Source: CAZQGE01 sp964592815
Lineage (GTDB): Bacteria; Bacillota; Clostridia; Christensenellales; CAG-917
DNA length: 47,681 bases
Reading direction: 5' to 3'
Assembly: GCA_964592815.1 (NCBI GenBank)
Contig: CAZQGE010000005.1
Coordinates: forward strand, 1-47,681
The position numbers and the translations under genes were made by a program. The notes below the pieces were generated by a model. The model was not told the origin of the DNA. It did no database searches and was given only the letters and a program-made list of their open reading frames with translations. Shown here in pieces: positions 7,265 through 16,476 of the stretch; the stretch's first letter is position 1, and the number at the start of each line of letters is the position of its first letter.

Positions 7265-9241
7265 TTAATCGGCATCGTTCATTGAGTCAAGCATCAATTG
7301 TTTATGCTCCTCTTTTGTCAATTTTTTCCCTTTTATCGGTTTGCTGTCACCGTGCTTTACGAACAACATCAAAATTATTGCAACGGCAATAAAGCACGCT
7401 GCATAAATGAATAAACCTTTATTTGAAATATGTTCCATAACAAATCCTACCAAGAACGGTGTAATTGCTTGCGCGGACATAGTTGCCATATAGTAATACC
7501 CCGTAAACTGCCCAACCGTATCGGCGGTAGAAAGTTCGGTAACCATCGGGAAAGTGTTTACGTTGATGATAATTAAACCAAAGCCCGCAATCAAATAGAA
7601 CAATGCGAACAATGCTGCGGGAATTGTTGCGTTTTCTGACGGCTTTACAACAAAGAAAATCAATAAAAACGAAATGATTGTCATAACGTAACCCACAATA
7701 ACTGTTTTACGTCTTCCTATTGCCGCCGCCAAATAGCCAACAGGGATAAACGCTATTGCGCTGACCGCCATTGATACGCCATTGATTATTGACGCAATAC
7801 CTGCTGACAAGTTCAATGCTTTTGTTATATAAATCGAAAGGTTGGAGGTTATGGCGTTGTAACCCATAAACCACATAAATATTGATGCCAAAATCAAAAC
7901 GAACGACGTAAGTTTTGCCTTATCATCTTTTGCCATCAAAGCAAACCTTTGTTTTAACGGAACTTTTTTTGCAGTCTTAGCTTTTGCAATTTCAAGAACT
8001 TCATTGTACTGAACCGACTCACTTTCTTGTTCAGCGATTTCTGCGGCGTCCATAGTTGCGTTTACAGCGGGAATGTCATTTTGAATTGCTGACGCGTCTT
8101 TAATCATTTCGCTTTCGCCATCTTCATCTATTCCGTATTCCTTGCAAATTTCCTCACAGCGTTTGACCATTTTTCTTTCGTTGACCAACGCAAGGAAGCC
8201 CGCCAAAAACAGTAACATACCACCAGCAACAGAGGCAAAAATTATAACGTAATTTTCAAGTTTGGTGTTAAATAAAACTATTGTGTAAATCAAAAATGAA
8301 ACAGCTCCACCAACACCACCCATAAGGTTTATGATTGCGTTAGCTTGCGACCTTAAAGGCTTTGGCGTAACGTCTGGCATAAGCGCAACTGCTGGCGAAC
8401 GGAACGTTGCCATTGCAACCAACACCATAAGCAGAATTACCATATAAACGCCCAGACTGCCTTTTCCTTCGGCAGTTTGCGTTATGGTTTTGAACACCAA
8501 ATCACTCTTATAAGTGTTCATACCCGACGCAACGTATTTTTTATACTCTGCGTTCCCTTCCTTTATCTGTTTATATGTCTTAGAAGAACCTTCAGGATAT
8601 GCGTTCATATCTGTAACTTCAACGCCTTTATAGAAAAACGTTTCTGCACCAAAAATCAGAACTGCTTTTTTAGAAGTTAAATCTGCGTCAAACCTTATTG
8701 CAACAAAATCCTCGCGCGTTATGTTGTTTGCCTCCAAGTACTTCAAATCGCAGTAGTTTATCGCGCCTTCCTTTCCAGCCTTCGCATTGTCATACCATTG
8801 TCCCAACGTCTCAGTCATAAAAACGTCGTTATTCAATTTTATATCAACAGAATTTTCCAAATTTATTGTTTTTTGTTGTTGCTTTAAGGTCGCAACAGGC
8901 ACAAACACCATCAAAGCAACCGATACGAGCGTGCCTAAAACAATATACGGCGTTCTTCTGCCATATTTTTTTGACAATTTTCCTTTTCCTTTGTCTGAAA
9001 GTTTGCCAAAAAGTGGCAACATAAACAATGAAAGCAAGTTATCAAGCCCCATAACTAAGCCACGAGCCCAGTCGGGTAAGCCGTATGCGTGTTCCAACAA
9101 AAGCGGAACTACAAAATCATAGGCATTCCAAAACATTATGATGATTGCGAAAGCAAGTCCGACCCTAAAAGTTTGCTTATAATCAAGTTTTAAGGTCTTC
9201 TTTTCGTCAAGCATCTGCCCTTCGGCAACGCATTTTTTCAT
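7265..9241 (-). CDS. MFS sugar transporter with a large extracytoplasmic insertion
   Basis: A 658-residue major facilitator protein of the sugar:cation/GPH-like type. Helix 2-3 carries a typical cytoplasmic loop (KLSDKGKGKLSKKYGRRTPY), and the second half repeats the pattern (GYLAAAIGRRKT). It is far longer than the usual 400-500 residues. About 145 mostly hydrophilic residues (about 119-262) sit between helices 3 and 4, on the outside by topology, and an acidic central loop of about 60 residues lies in the cytoplasm. The start at 9241 is chosen for the site AAAGGAGAG; the frame stays open a further 11 codons upstream. It is the last gene of the glycogen/maltodextrin locus, so maltose, maltodextrin or another glucoside is the likely substrate. 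It also has its own promoter and operator-like palindrome. Confidence 0.82.
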   Translation of the reverse strand: MKKCVAEGQMLDEKKTLKLDYKQTFRVGLAFAIIIMFWNAYDFVVPLLLEHAYGLPDWARGLVMGLDNLLSLFMLPLFGKLSDKGKGKLSKKYGRRTPYIVLGTLVSVALMVFVPVATLKQQQKTINLENSVDIKLNNDVFMTETLGQWYDNAKAGKEGAINYCDLKYLEANNITREDFVAIRFDADLTSKKAVLIFGAETFFYKGVEVTDMNAYPEGSSKTYKQIKEGNAEYKKYVASGMNTYKSDLVFKTITQTAEGKGSLGVYMVILLMVLVAMATFRSPAVALMPDVTPKPLRSQANAIINLMGGVGGAVSFLIYTIVLFNTKLENYVIIFASVAGGMLLFLAGFLALVNERKMVKRCEEICKEYGIDEDGESEMIKDASAIQNDIPAVNATMDAAEIAEQESESVQYNEVLEIAKAKTAKKVPLKQRFALMAKDDKAKLTSFVLILASIFMWFMGYNAITSNLSIYITKALNLSAGIASIINGVSMAVSAIAFIPVGYLAAAIGRRKTVIVGYVMTIISFLLIFFVVKPSENATIPAALFALFYLIAGFGLIIINVNTFPMVTELSTADTVGQFTGYYYMATMSAQAITPFLVGFVMEHISNKGLFIYAACFIAVAIILMLFVKHGDSKPIKGKKLTKEEHKQLMLDSMNDAD

Positions 9242-9257
9242 AATCTCTCCTTTACCA

Positions 9258-9272
9258 GTGCAAATTATGCAC
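9258..9272. promoter_or_regulatory. Operator-like palindrome at the MFS transcription start
   Basis: GTGCA-AATTA-TGCAC, a perfect 5-bp inverted repeat with 10-bp half-site spacing, covers about +1 to +15 of the predicted MFS transcript. The position suits a sugar-responsive repressor. Confidence 0.45.
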
Positions 9273-9278
9273 AACGCA

Positions 9279-9307
9279 ATTATACGTCATAAACGCATCA
9301 AAGTAAA
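9279..9307 (-). promoter_or_regulatory. Promoter of the MFS transporter gene
   Basis: On the minus strand: TTTACT (9307-9302), 17-bp spacer, TATAAT (9284-9279). It lies between the amylase gene and the transporter gene, so the transporter can be expressed apart from the rest of the locus. Confidence 0.6.
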
Positions 9308-9382
9308 GACGGGATATTTTGTAAAATATGTTTTTTTTGTTTAATTTACGTTAATTTTATAATATTTTTACAAATTTGAAAA

Positions 9383-11233
9383 TTATTTTTCAAAATAAAA
9401 TACCTTGGCGCAAAATTTTTCAATAACTATATTTTCAACCACTTTATTTTCAAGCACCGAAAACGCCTTTTTATCGTAACAATACTGTTTGTCGGAATTG
9501 TTTGCAAAAACCACTATACGTCCTCTCTCAGAATTTCGTGAATAACACAAGCAATCAGCCTTTTCAAATTGCAATTCGCCTTGAAATTCTAGCTTGAAAT
9601 CCGTGCGCATTTTCCCAAGCATCTTATAGAAGTCCAAAAGCTCTAAATTTTCTTTCCCCCACGGATACGTTGCTCTATTCATAGGGTCCTCAAAACCTTC
9701 AATGCCAGCCTCATCGCCATAATATAATGACGGAACGCCTGTTAAGGTATATTGAAGCACAGCTGCCATTTTAAGTCTTTTGACAGCCAAATACTTGTCT
9801 GCTTGGTTCAACTTAAACACGGCTCTATCCGATTTTTTTTCAGGGAGAGCAACGTTGCTTAAATATGTCAGCGCGCGGACTGTATCGTGTGTACCAATCA
9901 AATTCATCATAACGTCTGCGCTTTCTTTTGGATAATGTTCCAATATTTTGGATACTTTGGCTTTGAAATCTAAAATGTGCCCGTCTAAAATAAATTTAAG
10001 CACAGCTTCTTTGAATGGATAATTCATTACCCCGTCAAGTTGTTTGCCCATAAAATATGGACGCCATTTGCTGTAACTTACTTTTGTTGACGCATCTTCC
10101 CAGACCTCGCCAATTATCAAACAATCATTGTCAACGCTCTTAATTTTTCGGCATAATTCTGTCGTAAAATCTACTGGCAATTCGTCAACAACGTCCAATC
10201 GCCACCCCTTGACGCCAGCTTTTGTCCACTTGTCTATAACGCCATTGTCACCAAGTATAAGTTGCTTGAAGCCTTTGGCAGATTTATTGACGGTTGGCAC
10301 GACTGTTGAACCCCACCAACAATGATATTTGTTTGGAAATTCATAAAACGTATACCAATCATAATAAGGTGAAGATTGACTTTGAAACGCTCCCAAAGTC
10401 GGGTAATTCCCAAACTTGTTGAAATATAAGCTATCTGCCCCAGTATGGTTAAAAACACCGTCGAGCATAATATTGATGCCTTTTTGCTTTGCTCTCTCGA
10501 TTAAGTCTGCAAACTCTTTTTCGTCGCCAAACAGTTCGTCAATTTTCAAATAATCTCCCGTGTCATAGCGATGATTTGAGGACGCTTCAAATATAGGTGA
10601 TAAATATAAACAAGAAACACCCAAACTTTTAAGGTAATCAAGTTTTGACAAAATGCCTTTTATATTTCCCCCAAAAAAGTCATCTGCTTGATAATCTTTG
10701 CCTTCAACTTCAACTTCAGGCAAGTCATTCCAGTCCGTATGCAATCTTCCTTTTTTTAAGAATTTGTTGCATTCTTTGCACGCAAATCTATCTGCAAATG
10801 CGTGATATATAACTCCACTTTTTGCCCAATTCGGGGTTTTATAGTCACATTCCGTAACAGTTAACTGCCATTCTGGCAACCAATCACCACGAACTGCAAT
10901 TCCTTCTTCTGTTCTGCCATAAAATGCAATTCCACCGTTTTCAAGTTCTCCTTCAAAACGATAATGCCAAATTCCACTTTGACTAAGCGGGAAATTGCTA
11001 TAATATAATTTTTCGTTTTCGCTTACGTACGGCGCAAATTGTGAAAAATTAAATATGCTTGTTTTGTCCGTCAACTCCAAAGGTTGTCTTATTGCTATGC
11101 CTGTTTCAAGGTGCCTTAATACAACAAAAACCCTCTTGACATGATGTTTCTTGTCAAGAGGAAAAATCATTTGTATGTTTTTTCCCACAGCAACTGCGCC
11201 GTAAGGTTTTTTGTGTTTGAGTGCGTTATACAT
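9383..11233 (-). CDS. GH13 alpha-amylase family enzyme (cyclomaltodextrinase/neopullulanase-like), cytoplasmic
   Basis: A 616-residue glycoside hydrolase. Residues 1 to about 125 form an N-terminal beta-sandwich-like domain as in CBM34-containing GH13 enzymes. The (beta/alpha)8 barrel carries all GH13 regions: DGVFNHTG, GWRLDVVDELP with the Asp nucleophile, IIGEVWED with the Glu acid/base, and LIGTHDT with the third Asp. There is no signal peptide, so it should act on imported maltodextrins or on glycogen branches left by phosphorylase. It starts 12 nt after the glgP stop, with AAGGG before the ATG, and shares that transcript. The exact specificity (cyclodextrin, pullulan or maltodextrin) cannot be read from sequence. 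Confidence 0.9.
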   Translation of the reverse strand: MYNALKHKKPYGAVAVGKNIQMIFPLDKKHHVKRVFVVLRHLETGIAIRQPLELTDKTSIFNFSQFAPYVSENEKLYYSNFPLSQSGIWHYRFEGELENGGIAFYGRTEEGIAVRGDWLPEWQLTVTECDYKTPNWAKSGVIYHAFADRFACKECNKFLKKGRLHTDWNDLPEVEVEGKDYQADDFFGGNIKGILSKLDYLKSLGVSCLYLSPIFEASSNHRYDTGDYLKIDELFGDEKEFADLIERAKQKGINIMLDGVFNHTGADSLYFNKFGNYPTLGAFQSQSSPYYDWYTFYEFPNKYHCWWGSTVVPTVNKSAKGFKQLILGDNGVIDKWTKAGVKGWRLDVVDELPVDFTTELCRKIKSVDNDCLIIGEVWEDASTKVSYSKWRPYFMGKQLDGVMNYPFKEAVLKFILDGHILDFKAKVSKILEHYPKESADVMMNLIGTHDTVRALTYLSNVALPEKKSDRAVFKLNQADKYLAVKRLKMAAVLQYTLTGVPSLYYGDEAGIEGFEDPMNRATYPWGKENLELLDFYKMLGKMRTDFKLEFQGELQFEKADCLCYSRNSERGRIVVFANNSDKQYCYDKKAFSVLENKVVENIVIEKFCAKVFYFEK

Positions 11234-11245
11234 TCTTGCCCTTAA

Positions 11246-13675
11246 TTATAGCACGGGTTTTAAGCCCCAAATGCGCTCTGCATATTCCTGAACTGCGCGG
11301 TCTGCTGCAAAAAATCCTGCTTTTGCAATGTTTACCAAGCTCATTCTGTTCCACTTTTCACGGTCTTGATAAGTCGCATTTACCTTATCTTGCGCTTTTG
11401 AATAGCTGTCAAAGTCAGCAAGAACCATATAACCGTCTGCTTGACCGTTTCTGCCAATGGTAAGGCTGTCGGCAATTTCTGAGAAACTAATTCCGTTTAT
11501 GCCTTGTCTGAGCGCATCAATAACCATTTTTATGCGTGGATTTGTTTGATAGTAGTGAGTAGGGTTATATCCACAACGCCACAAGTTTTGAACTTCATCT
11601 GCAAGCAAACCGAACAAGAAAATGTTTTCGTCGCCGACTTCTTCGTGAATTTCAACGTTTGCACCGTCCATTGTGCCTATTGTCAATGCGCCGTTAATCA
11701 TAAACTTCATATTTCCAGTTCCGCTGGCTTCTTTGCCTGCCAAAGAAATTTGCTCTGAAACTTCACTTGCTGGCATTATGATTTCGGCAAGGGATACCCT
11801 ATAATTTTCCAAAAATACCACTTTCAATTTCCCGTTTATTTGCGGGTCGTTATTGATTAAGTTGCCAAGCGCGCAAATAAAGCGAATAATTTGCTTAGCC
11901 ATATAGTATGCGCTTGCCGCTTTTGCGCCGAATATGAAAGTGCGTGGAACAATGTCCAAATTCGGATTTTCTTTAAGTTTGAAATACAAATCTAAAATGT
12001 TCAACGCGTTCAAAAGTTGACGTTTATATTCGTGCAATCTTTTTACTTGAACGTCAAAAATTGAATCTGGGTTGACAACAACTCCGTTGTGTTCCTTGAT
12101 ATACTCCGCAAGTTTAACCTTGTTGTTGCGCTTTATATTTTCAAGTCTTTGAAGGACTTTTCTATCGCCCATAAACTTTTGCAAATCTTGAAGATTATCT
12201 GCATCTTTAAGCCACTTGTCACCAATCAATTCCGTGATAAGCGATGCAAGTTCAGGGTTTGCTTCCGCAACCCAACGACGATGCGTAATTCCATTTGTAA
12301 CATTTGTAAATTTTTCAGGGTGCATACGGTAATAATCTTTGAAAACGTCATTTTTAAGAATTTCCGAGTGCAATGCGCTTACTCCGTTTATTGTATGAGC
12401 AGTCGCAAGGCAAAGATTTGCCATTTTAACTTGTCCTTCACTTAACACAGCATTCTGATTTACCGTATCCCAGTTGTTTGGATAAAACGCCCAAAGTTCA
12501 TCGCAAAAGCGTTGGTTTATTTCGCGGATAATTTGAAAAATTCTTGGCAACAAACCTTGGAACAAATCTTGTGGCCACTTTTCAAGAGCTTCACTCATAA
12601 CCGTATGGTTTGTATATGAAACTGTGTTGGAAGTAATTTCCCAAGCCTTTTCCCAAGTCATTCCATATTGATCAAGCAAAATTCGCATAAGCTCTGGTAT
12701 GCAAAGCGTCGGGTGCGTATCGTTAATGTGAATTGCAACGCAATCTGCAAGATTGTCTAAATTTGGGTTGGTTTTAAGATGACGTTTGATTATGCTTTGA
12801 ATTGACGCCGAAACAAAGAAATATTGTTGCTTTAATCTTAGGCTTTTGCCTTCAATGTGGTCGTCGGCAGGATACAAAACTTTGCTTATTGACTCCGCCA
12901 TAGCTTTTGCGCTCATTGCCTTCACGTATTCACCGCGTGAAAACATTGTCATATCAAAATCAACAGGAGCTTTTGAAGACCACAATCTTATGCGGTTGAC
13001 GGTTTTGGTGTCGTAGCCAGAGATATTCATATCATAAGGCACAGCCAAGACCGTAGTATAATCTTTTTGATGAACAGACAGTTTTCCGTCTTCCCAAGAT
13101 TCTTCCACCTTTCCGCCGAATTTTATTTCATACACTTCTTCCATTCTGGGAGAAAGCCAAACCGAACCCATTTTAAGCCAATCGTCAGGTTGTTCCAACT
13201 GCCAACCATCGACAATAACTTGCTTGAAAATGCCATAATCGTACATAATTGAAAAACCGCTTGCGGGATAACCTTGCGATGTTAACGCATCCATATATGC
13301 TGCGGCAAGTCTACCTAAACCACCGTTTCCTAAACCAGCATCAGGCTCAAAACTGTAAAGCTCATTAAGGTTTGCACCCAAATTTGCGACAGCTTTTGAT
13401 ACTTCGTCAGTTATTCCCATATTGAAAAGGTGGTTTCTCAAAGAACGGCCAAGCAAAAACTCCATAGACATATAATATATTTGCTTTGCATTCTTCTCTC
13501 TGACTTCTTTTTTGAAATTAACTCGGGTTTGCGTCAAAATATCTCTGACGCACATTGCTGTTGCTTGATATAATTGTGCTTTTGAAGCGTCTTCGGGTTT
13601 TACTCCGAAATATCTGGCAAGAGCCATAACCATTTGAGTTTCAAACTCTTTTGAAGTTATTGAAAAATTTGACAT
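11246..13675 (-). CDS. glgP: Glycogen/maltodextrin phosphorylase
   Basis: An 809-residue GT35 enzyme that releases glucose 1-phosphate from alpha-1,4-glucan ends. N-terminal landmarks include YYMSMEFLLGRSL and GLGNGGLGRLAAAYMDA. The PLP-binding block EASGTGNMKFMINGALTIGT contains the Lys that holds the cofactor, followed by DGANVEI. Length matches the family (about 800). The start has a repeated GGAAGGAAGGAA site directly upstream. It begins a second transcript after the terminator behind glgA and is followed 12 nt later by the amylase gene, so the degradation genes can be controlled apart from the synthesis genes. Confidence 0.97.
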   Translation of the reverse strand: MSNFSITSKEFETQMVMALARYFGVKPEDASKAQLYQATAMCVRDILTQTRVNFKKEVREKNAKQIYYMSMEFLLGRSLRNHLFNMGITDEVSKAVANLGANLNELYSFEPDAGLGNGGLGRLAAAYMDALTSQGYPASGFSIMYDYGIFKQVIVDGWQLEQPDDWLKMGSVWLSPRMEEVYEIKFGGKVEESWEDGKLSVHQKDYTTVLAVPYDMNISGYDTKTVNRIRLWSSKAPVDFDMTMFSRGEYVKAMSAKAMAESISKVLYPADDHIEGKSLRLKQQYFFVSASIQSIIKRHLKTNPNLDNLADCVAIHINDTHPTLCIPELMRILLDQYGMTWEKAWEITSNTVSYTNHTVMSEALEKWPQDLFQGLLPRIFQIIREINQRFCDELWAFYPNNWDTVNQNAVLSEGQVKMANLCLATAHTINGVSALHSEILKNDVFKDYYRMHPEKFTNVTNGITHRRWVAEANPELASLITELIGDKWLKDADNLQDLQKFMGDRKVLQRLENIKRNNKVKLAEYIKEHNGVVVNPDSIFDVQVKRLHEYKRQLLNALNILDLYFKLKENPNLDIVPRTFIFGAKAASAYYMAKQIIRFICALGNLINNDPQINGKLKVVFLENYRVSLAEIIMPASEVSEQISLAGKEASGTGNMKFMINGALTIGTMDGANVEIHEEVGDENIFLFGLLADEVQNLWRCGYNPTHYYQTNPRIKMVIDALRQGINGISFSEIADSLTIGRNGQADGYMVLADFDSYSKAQDKVNATYQDREKWNRMSLVNIAKAGFFAADRAVQEYAERIWGLKPVL

Positions 13676-13726
13676 ATTCCTTCCTTCCTCTCGCTTTCCC
13701 CCGAGACGAAAGTTTCCACTGTTGTT

Positions 13727-13756
13727 AATATATTATTTATTGATTATTTTGGTCAA
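13727..13756 (-). promoter_or_regulatory. Candidate promoter of glgP
   Basis: On the minus strand: TTGACC (13756-13751), 18-bp spacer, TATATT (13732-13727). A short inverted repeat TCTCG...CGAGA follows in the leader. Confidence 0.45.
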
Positions 13757-13790
13757 AACGCAAAATTTTTTTACAATTTTTCCATTTTAG

Positions 13791-13837
13791 CCTAAATAAA
13801 CAACCGAAATTATATCTCAAACATAATTTCGGTTGTT
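13791..13837 (-). terminator. Terminator between glgA and glgP
   Basis: A 15-bp stem, AACAACCGAAATTAT (13799-13813) with ATAATTTCGGTTGTT (13823-13837), lies 6 nt after the glgA stop and is followed on the minus strand by a T-rich stretch. It separates glgBCDA from glgP and the amylase. Confidence 0.8.
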
Positions 13838-13843
13838 ATTCTA

Positions 13844-15265
13844 CTAAATATTTTTGTAAATGTCCACATATTTTCTTGCGCTTACCTCCCAACCGAAATC
13901 GGTTGATAGACAAGCCTTTGTAATTGCATCCCACGCTTCTTTGTCAAAGAACGTTGCGTATGCGCGCCATATTGCATCAAGCATATCGTATGCATTGTAG
14001 GTTTTGAAAGTGAAGCCTGTCCCTGTTTTAATTTCTGGGTTAAACGGTTCAACGCTGTCTTTCAATCCACCTGTTTCTCTGACGATAGGTACAGTTCCAT
14101 AGCGCATAGCAATCATTTGAGAAAGCCCGCAAGGTTCAAACTTTGAAGGCATCAAGAACAAATCAGCAGAACCGTAAATTTTTGACGCCAAGTCGCTTGA
14201 AAACTGCAAAATTACACGGAATTTCTTTGGATACCTTTCTTCAACGGCTTTGAGCATATTTTCATATTTCCAATCGCCCGTTCCCAAAACAACCATTTGA
14301 ATGTCGGCTTGCATGATGTCGTCAATGACTTTTGACACCAAATCCATACCTTTTTGCTCAGTCAATCTTGTAACCATAGCCAAAAGCGGACGCTTTTTTT
14401 CAAAGCCCAAGTCAAGCATTTCACACAAAGCCTTTTTGTTTTCGATTTTTGCGTCGATGTGTTTTAAGTCGTAATTTTTGAACAGCTTTTTGTCGGTTTT
14501 CGGATTATATTCTTCCATATCTATTCCGTTGATTACGCCTTTAATCTTGTACTTGCGTTGTGAAAGAATACCTTCCAAGCCATAAGAATAGAACGGATCC
14601 AAAATTTCTTCCGAATAAGTTTCGCTTACTGTCGTAACCGCAGATGACGCTTCAATCCCGCCCTTCATATAGTTTACACAATCACCGTTGATAACAAGCG
14701 GTTTTGCCCAATCAGGAAGACCTAAAATATCTGAAATTAGTTCTGCGCCATATTTACCTTGAAACTCAATGTTGTGAATGGTGAAAACAGTCTTTATGTT
14801 TTGGTACGCCTTTCTCTCGCGATAAAAAACGTCCAAAAAAACAGGAGTTAAAGCCGTTTGCCAATCGTTGGCGTGCAAAACGTCGGGGTAAAAATCAATT
14901 AAAGATAAGGCTTCTAGAACAGCTTTGCTGAAATACGCAAAACGCTCGCCATCATCGAAATGACCATACAAGCCTTTACGCTTGAAATAAAATTCATTGT
15001 CAACAAAATAATAGGTTATTCCGTCAATAACAGCTTCATAAAGTCCAACGTATTGTCTTCTCCAACTGAGTTCAACAAAAGTCGAACCCACAAAACGAAA
15101 GTTGTTTTTGAAGTCGTCCTTTATTTCTTCTTTATAAAATGGAATTATAACCCTAGCGTCGTGACCGAGTTTTTTGATTGCTTTTGGCAACGCGCCCATA
15201 ACGTCGCCCAAACCGCCTGAACGAACAAACGGAGCTGTTTCAGAAGCGACAAACAAAACTTTCAT
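13844..15265 (-). CDS. glgA: Glycogen synthase (ADP-glucose dependent)
   Basis: A 473-residue GT5 enzyme that elongates alpha-1,4-glucan from ADP-glucose. The N-terminal ADP-glucose motif reads RSGGLGDV, with Arg where the family normally has Lys (KxGGL). HANDWQT is in the N-domain. The C-domain carries MVTRLTEQKG and the catalytic block SKFEPCGLSQMIAMRYGTVPIVRETGGL, whose first Glu is conserved. Length is normal. Start: ATG with AAGGAG upstream. It lies 80 nt after glgD, with an inverted repeat in the gap, and is followed by a strong terminator. Confidence 0.96.
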   Translation of the reverse strand: MKVLFVASETAPFVRSGGLGDVMGALPKAIKKLGHDARVIIPFYKEEIKDDFKNNFRFVGSTFVELSWRRQYVGLYEAVIDGITYYFVDNEFYFKRKGLYGHFDDGERFAYFSKAVLEALSLIDFYPDVLHANDWQTALTPVFLDVFYRERKAYQNIKTVFTIHNIEFQGKYGAELISDILGLPDWAKPLVINGDCVNYMKGGIEASSAVTTVSETYSEEILDPFYSYGLEGILSQRKYKIKGVINGIDMEEYNPKTDKKLFKNYDLKHIDAKIENKKALCEMLDLGFEKKRPLLAMVTRLTEQKGMDLVSKVIDDIMQADIQMVVLGTGDWKYENMLKAVEERYPKKFRVILQFSSDLASKIYGSADLFLMPSKFEPCGLSQMIAMRYGTVPIVRETGGLKDSVEPFNPEIKTGTGFTFKTYNAYDMLDAIWRAYATFFDKEAWDAITKACLSTDFGWEVSARKYVDIYKNI

Positions 15266-15308
15266 ATTTTCATCTCCTTGTAATTCTTTAAGCAGAATTT
15301 TTCAATTA

Positions 15309-15333
15309 GCGTCAAAAACTCAAACGTTGACGC
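15309..15333 (-). repeat. Inverted repeat between glgD and glgA
   Basis: GCGTCAA (15309-15315) and TTGACGC (15327-15333) flank an 11-nt loop. No U-tract follows on the minus strand, so an mRNA processing or stabilising hairpin is likelier than a terminator. Confidence 0.5.
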
Positions 15334-15345
15334 ATATAGAGGTTG

Positions 15346-16461
15346 TTAAATGATTTTGCCCTTTACTACAACCATAGGATATGACTCATAACCGCTGAGT
15401 TTTCTTCCTGGCTGTATGATGACGTTTTTGTCTGTTATGGTGTATTCCAAACTAGCGTTTTCCATAACAATTCCGTCTTCCATAATTATGCAGTTTTTGA
15501 CTACCGCACCTTTACCCACCTTAACACTACGGAATAAAACCGAGTTTTCAACAAGTCCGTCAATGACGCAACCGTCGGCAATAAGGCTGTTTTTAACTTG
15601 CGCGCCGTCTTTATACTTTGTTGGAACGCTGTCTTTAACCTTTGTCAAAATTGTTGAGTGTTTGTAAAACAGCTCGTTTCTAACCTTCGGGTCGAGCAAT
15701 TCCATACTATGCTTGAAATATGTTGGAATACGGTCGATAACGGCAACGTAATCACGTACTTCATAGCTCATAATATAAAGGCTTTCAAGTTCCTTTTGCA
15801 AAATTTCTTTTTCAAAATCGTATGCGCCGTGAGCGTATGCGTTGTCAACCAACGTAATCAACAAATCTTTTTTGATAAAGTAAATGTTGAGGTTGCAAAG
15901 TTGTTTGCCTGTGTCTGAGGCAACGGGAAAACGCATATCAACGATTCTCTTATTTTTATCTTCCGTCACAATATTCTTTCTGGGAGTTATATCGTCAGTT
16001 TGATAAGTAAGCATCGTTATATCTGCGCCCTTTTCAATGTGGAACTTTTCAACTTCGTCAAAGTCTATGTTGAAAGCAATGTTTGTGTTTGCAATGACAA
16101 CGTATTCTTCTAAGGCTTTCATCATAAAGCCACGCAACGTATAAAGGGCTTCAATTTTTCCTTTATAAACGTCGTGAGCTGAGTTGAAAACAAAAGGCGG
16201 ATATACGGTGATACCGCTATTTTTTCTGTTCAAGTCCCAGTCGCGTCCCATACGAATATGGTCCATAAGCGAGTTATAGTTGTTTTTTGTTATAATTCCA
16301 ACCGTCGTAATGTTTGCATTGACAAGATTTGATAAAGCAAAGTCGATAAGACGGTATCTTCCGCCAAATGGTAGTGACGCAGTAGTTCGTCTAATTGTCA
16401 AATCATTAAGATGGCTATCTTCATCAGCTGCAAAAAGCACGCTCATTGTATGGTTTTTCAT
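15346..16461 (-). CDS. glgD: Glucose-1-phosphate adenylyltransferase, GlgD subunit
   Basis: A 371-residue paralogue of GlgC. The N-terminal nucleotide-binding signature (AGGxGxRL in GlgC) is replaced by AADEDSHLNDLT, so it should be catalytically poor by itself. The following FGGRYRLIDFALSN block and the C-terminal left-handed beta-helix repeats (VENSVLFRSVKVGKGAVVKN) are kept. In Bacillota, GlgD forms a heterotetramer with GlgC and tunes its activity. It sits 15 nt downstream of glgC with AAGGAGAGG before the ATG. Confidence 0.95.
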   Translation of the reverse strand: MKNHTMSVLFAADEDSHLNDLTIRRTTASLPFGGRYRLIDFALSNLVNANITTVGIITKNNYNSLMDHIRMGRDWDLNRKNSGITVYPPFVFNSAHDVYKGKIEALYTLRGFMMKALEEYVVIANTNIAFNIDFDEVEKFHIEKGADITMLTYQTDDITPRKNIVTEDKNKRIVDMRFPVASDTGKQLCNLNIYFIKKDLLITLVDNAYAHGAYDFEKEILQKELESLYIMSYEVRDYVAVIDRIPTYFKHSMELLDPKVRNELFYKHSTILTKVKDSVPTKYKDGAQVKNSLIADGCVIDGLVENSVLFRSVKVGKGAVVKNCIIMEDGIVMENASLEYTITDKNVIIQPGRKLSGYESYPMVVVKGKII

Positions 16462-16476
16462 AGCTTTATCCTCTCC

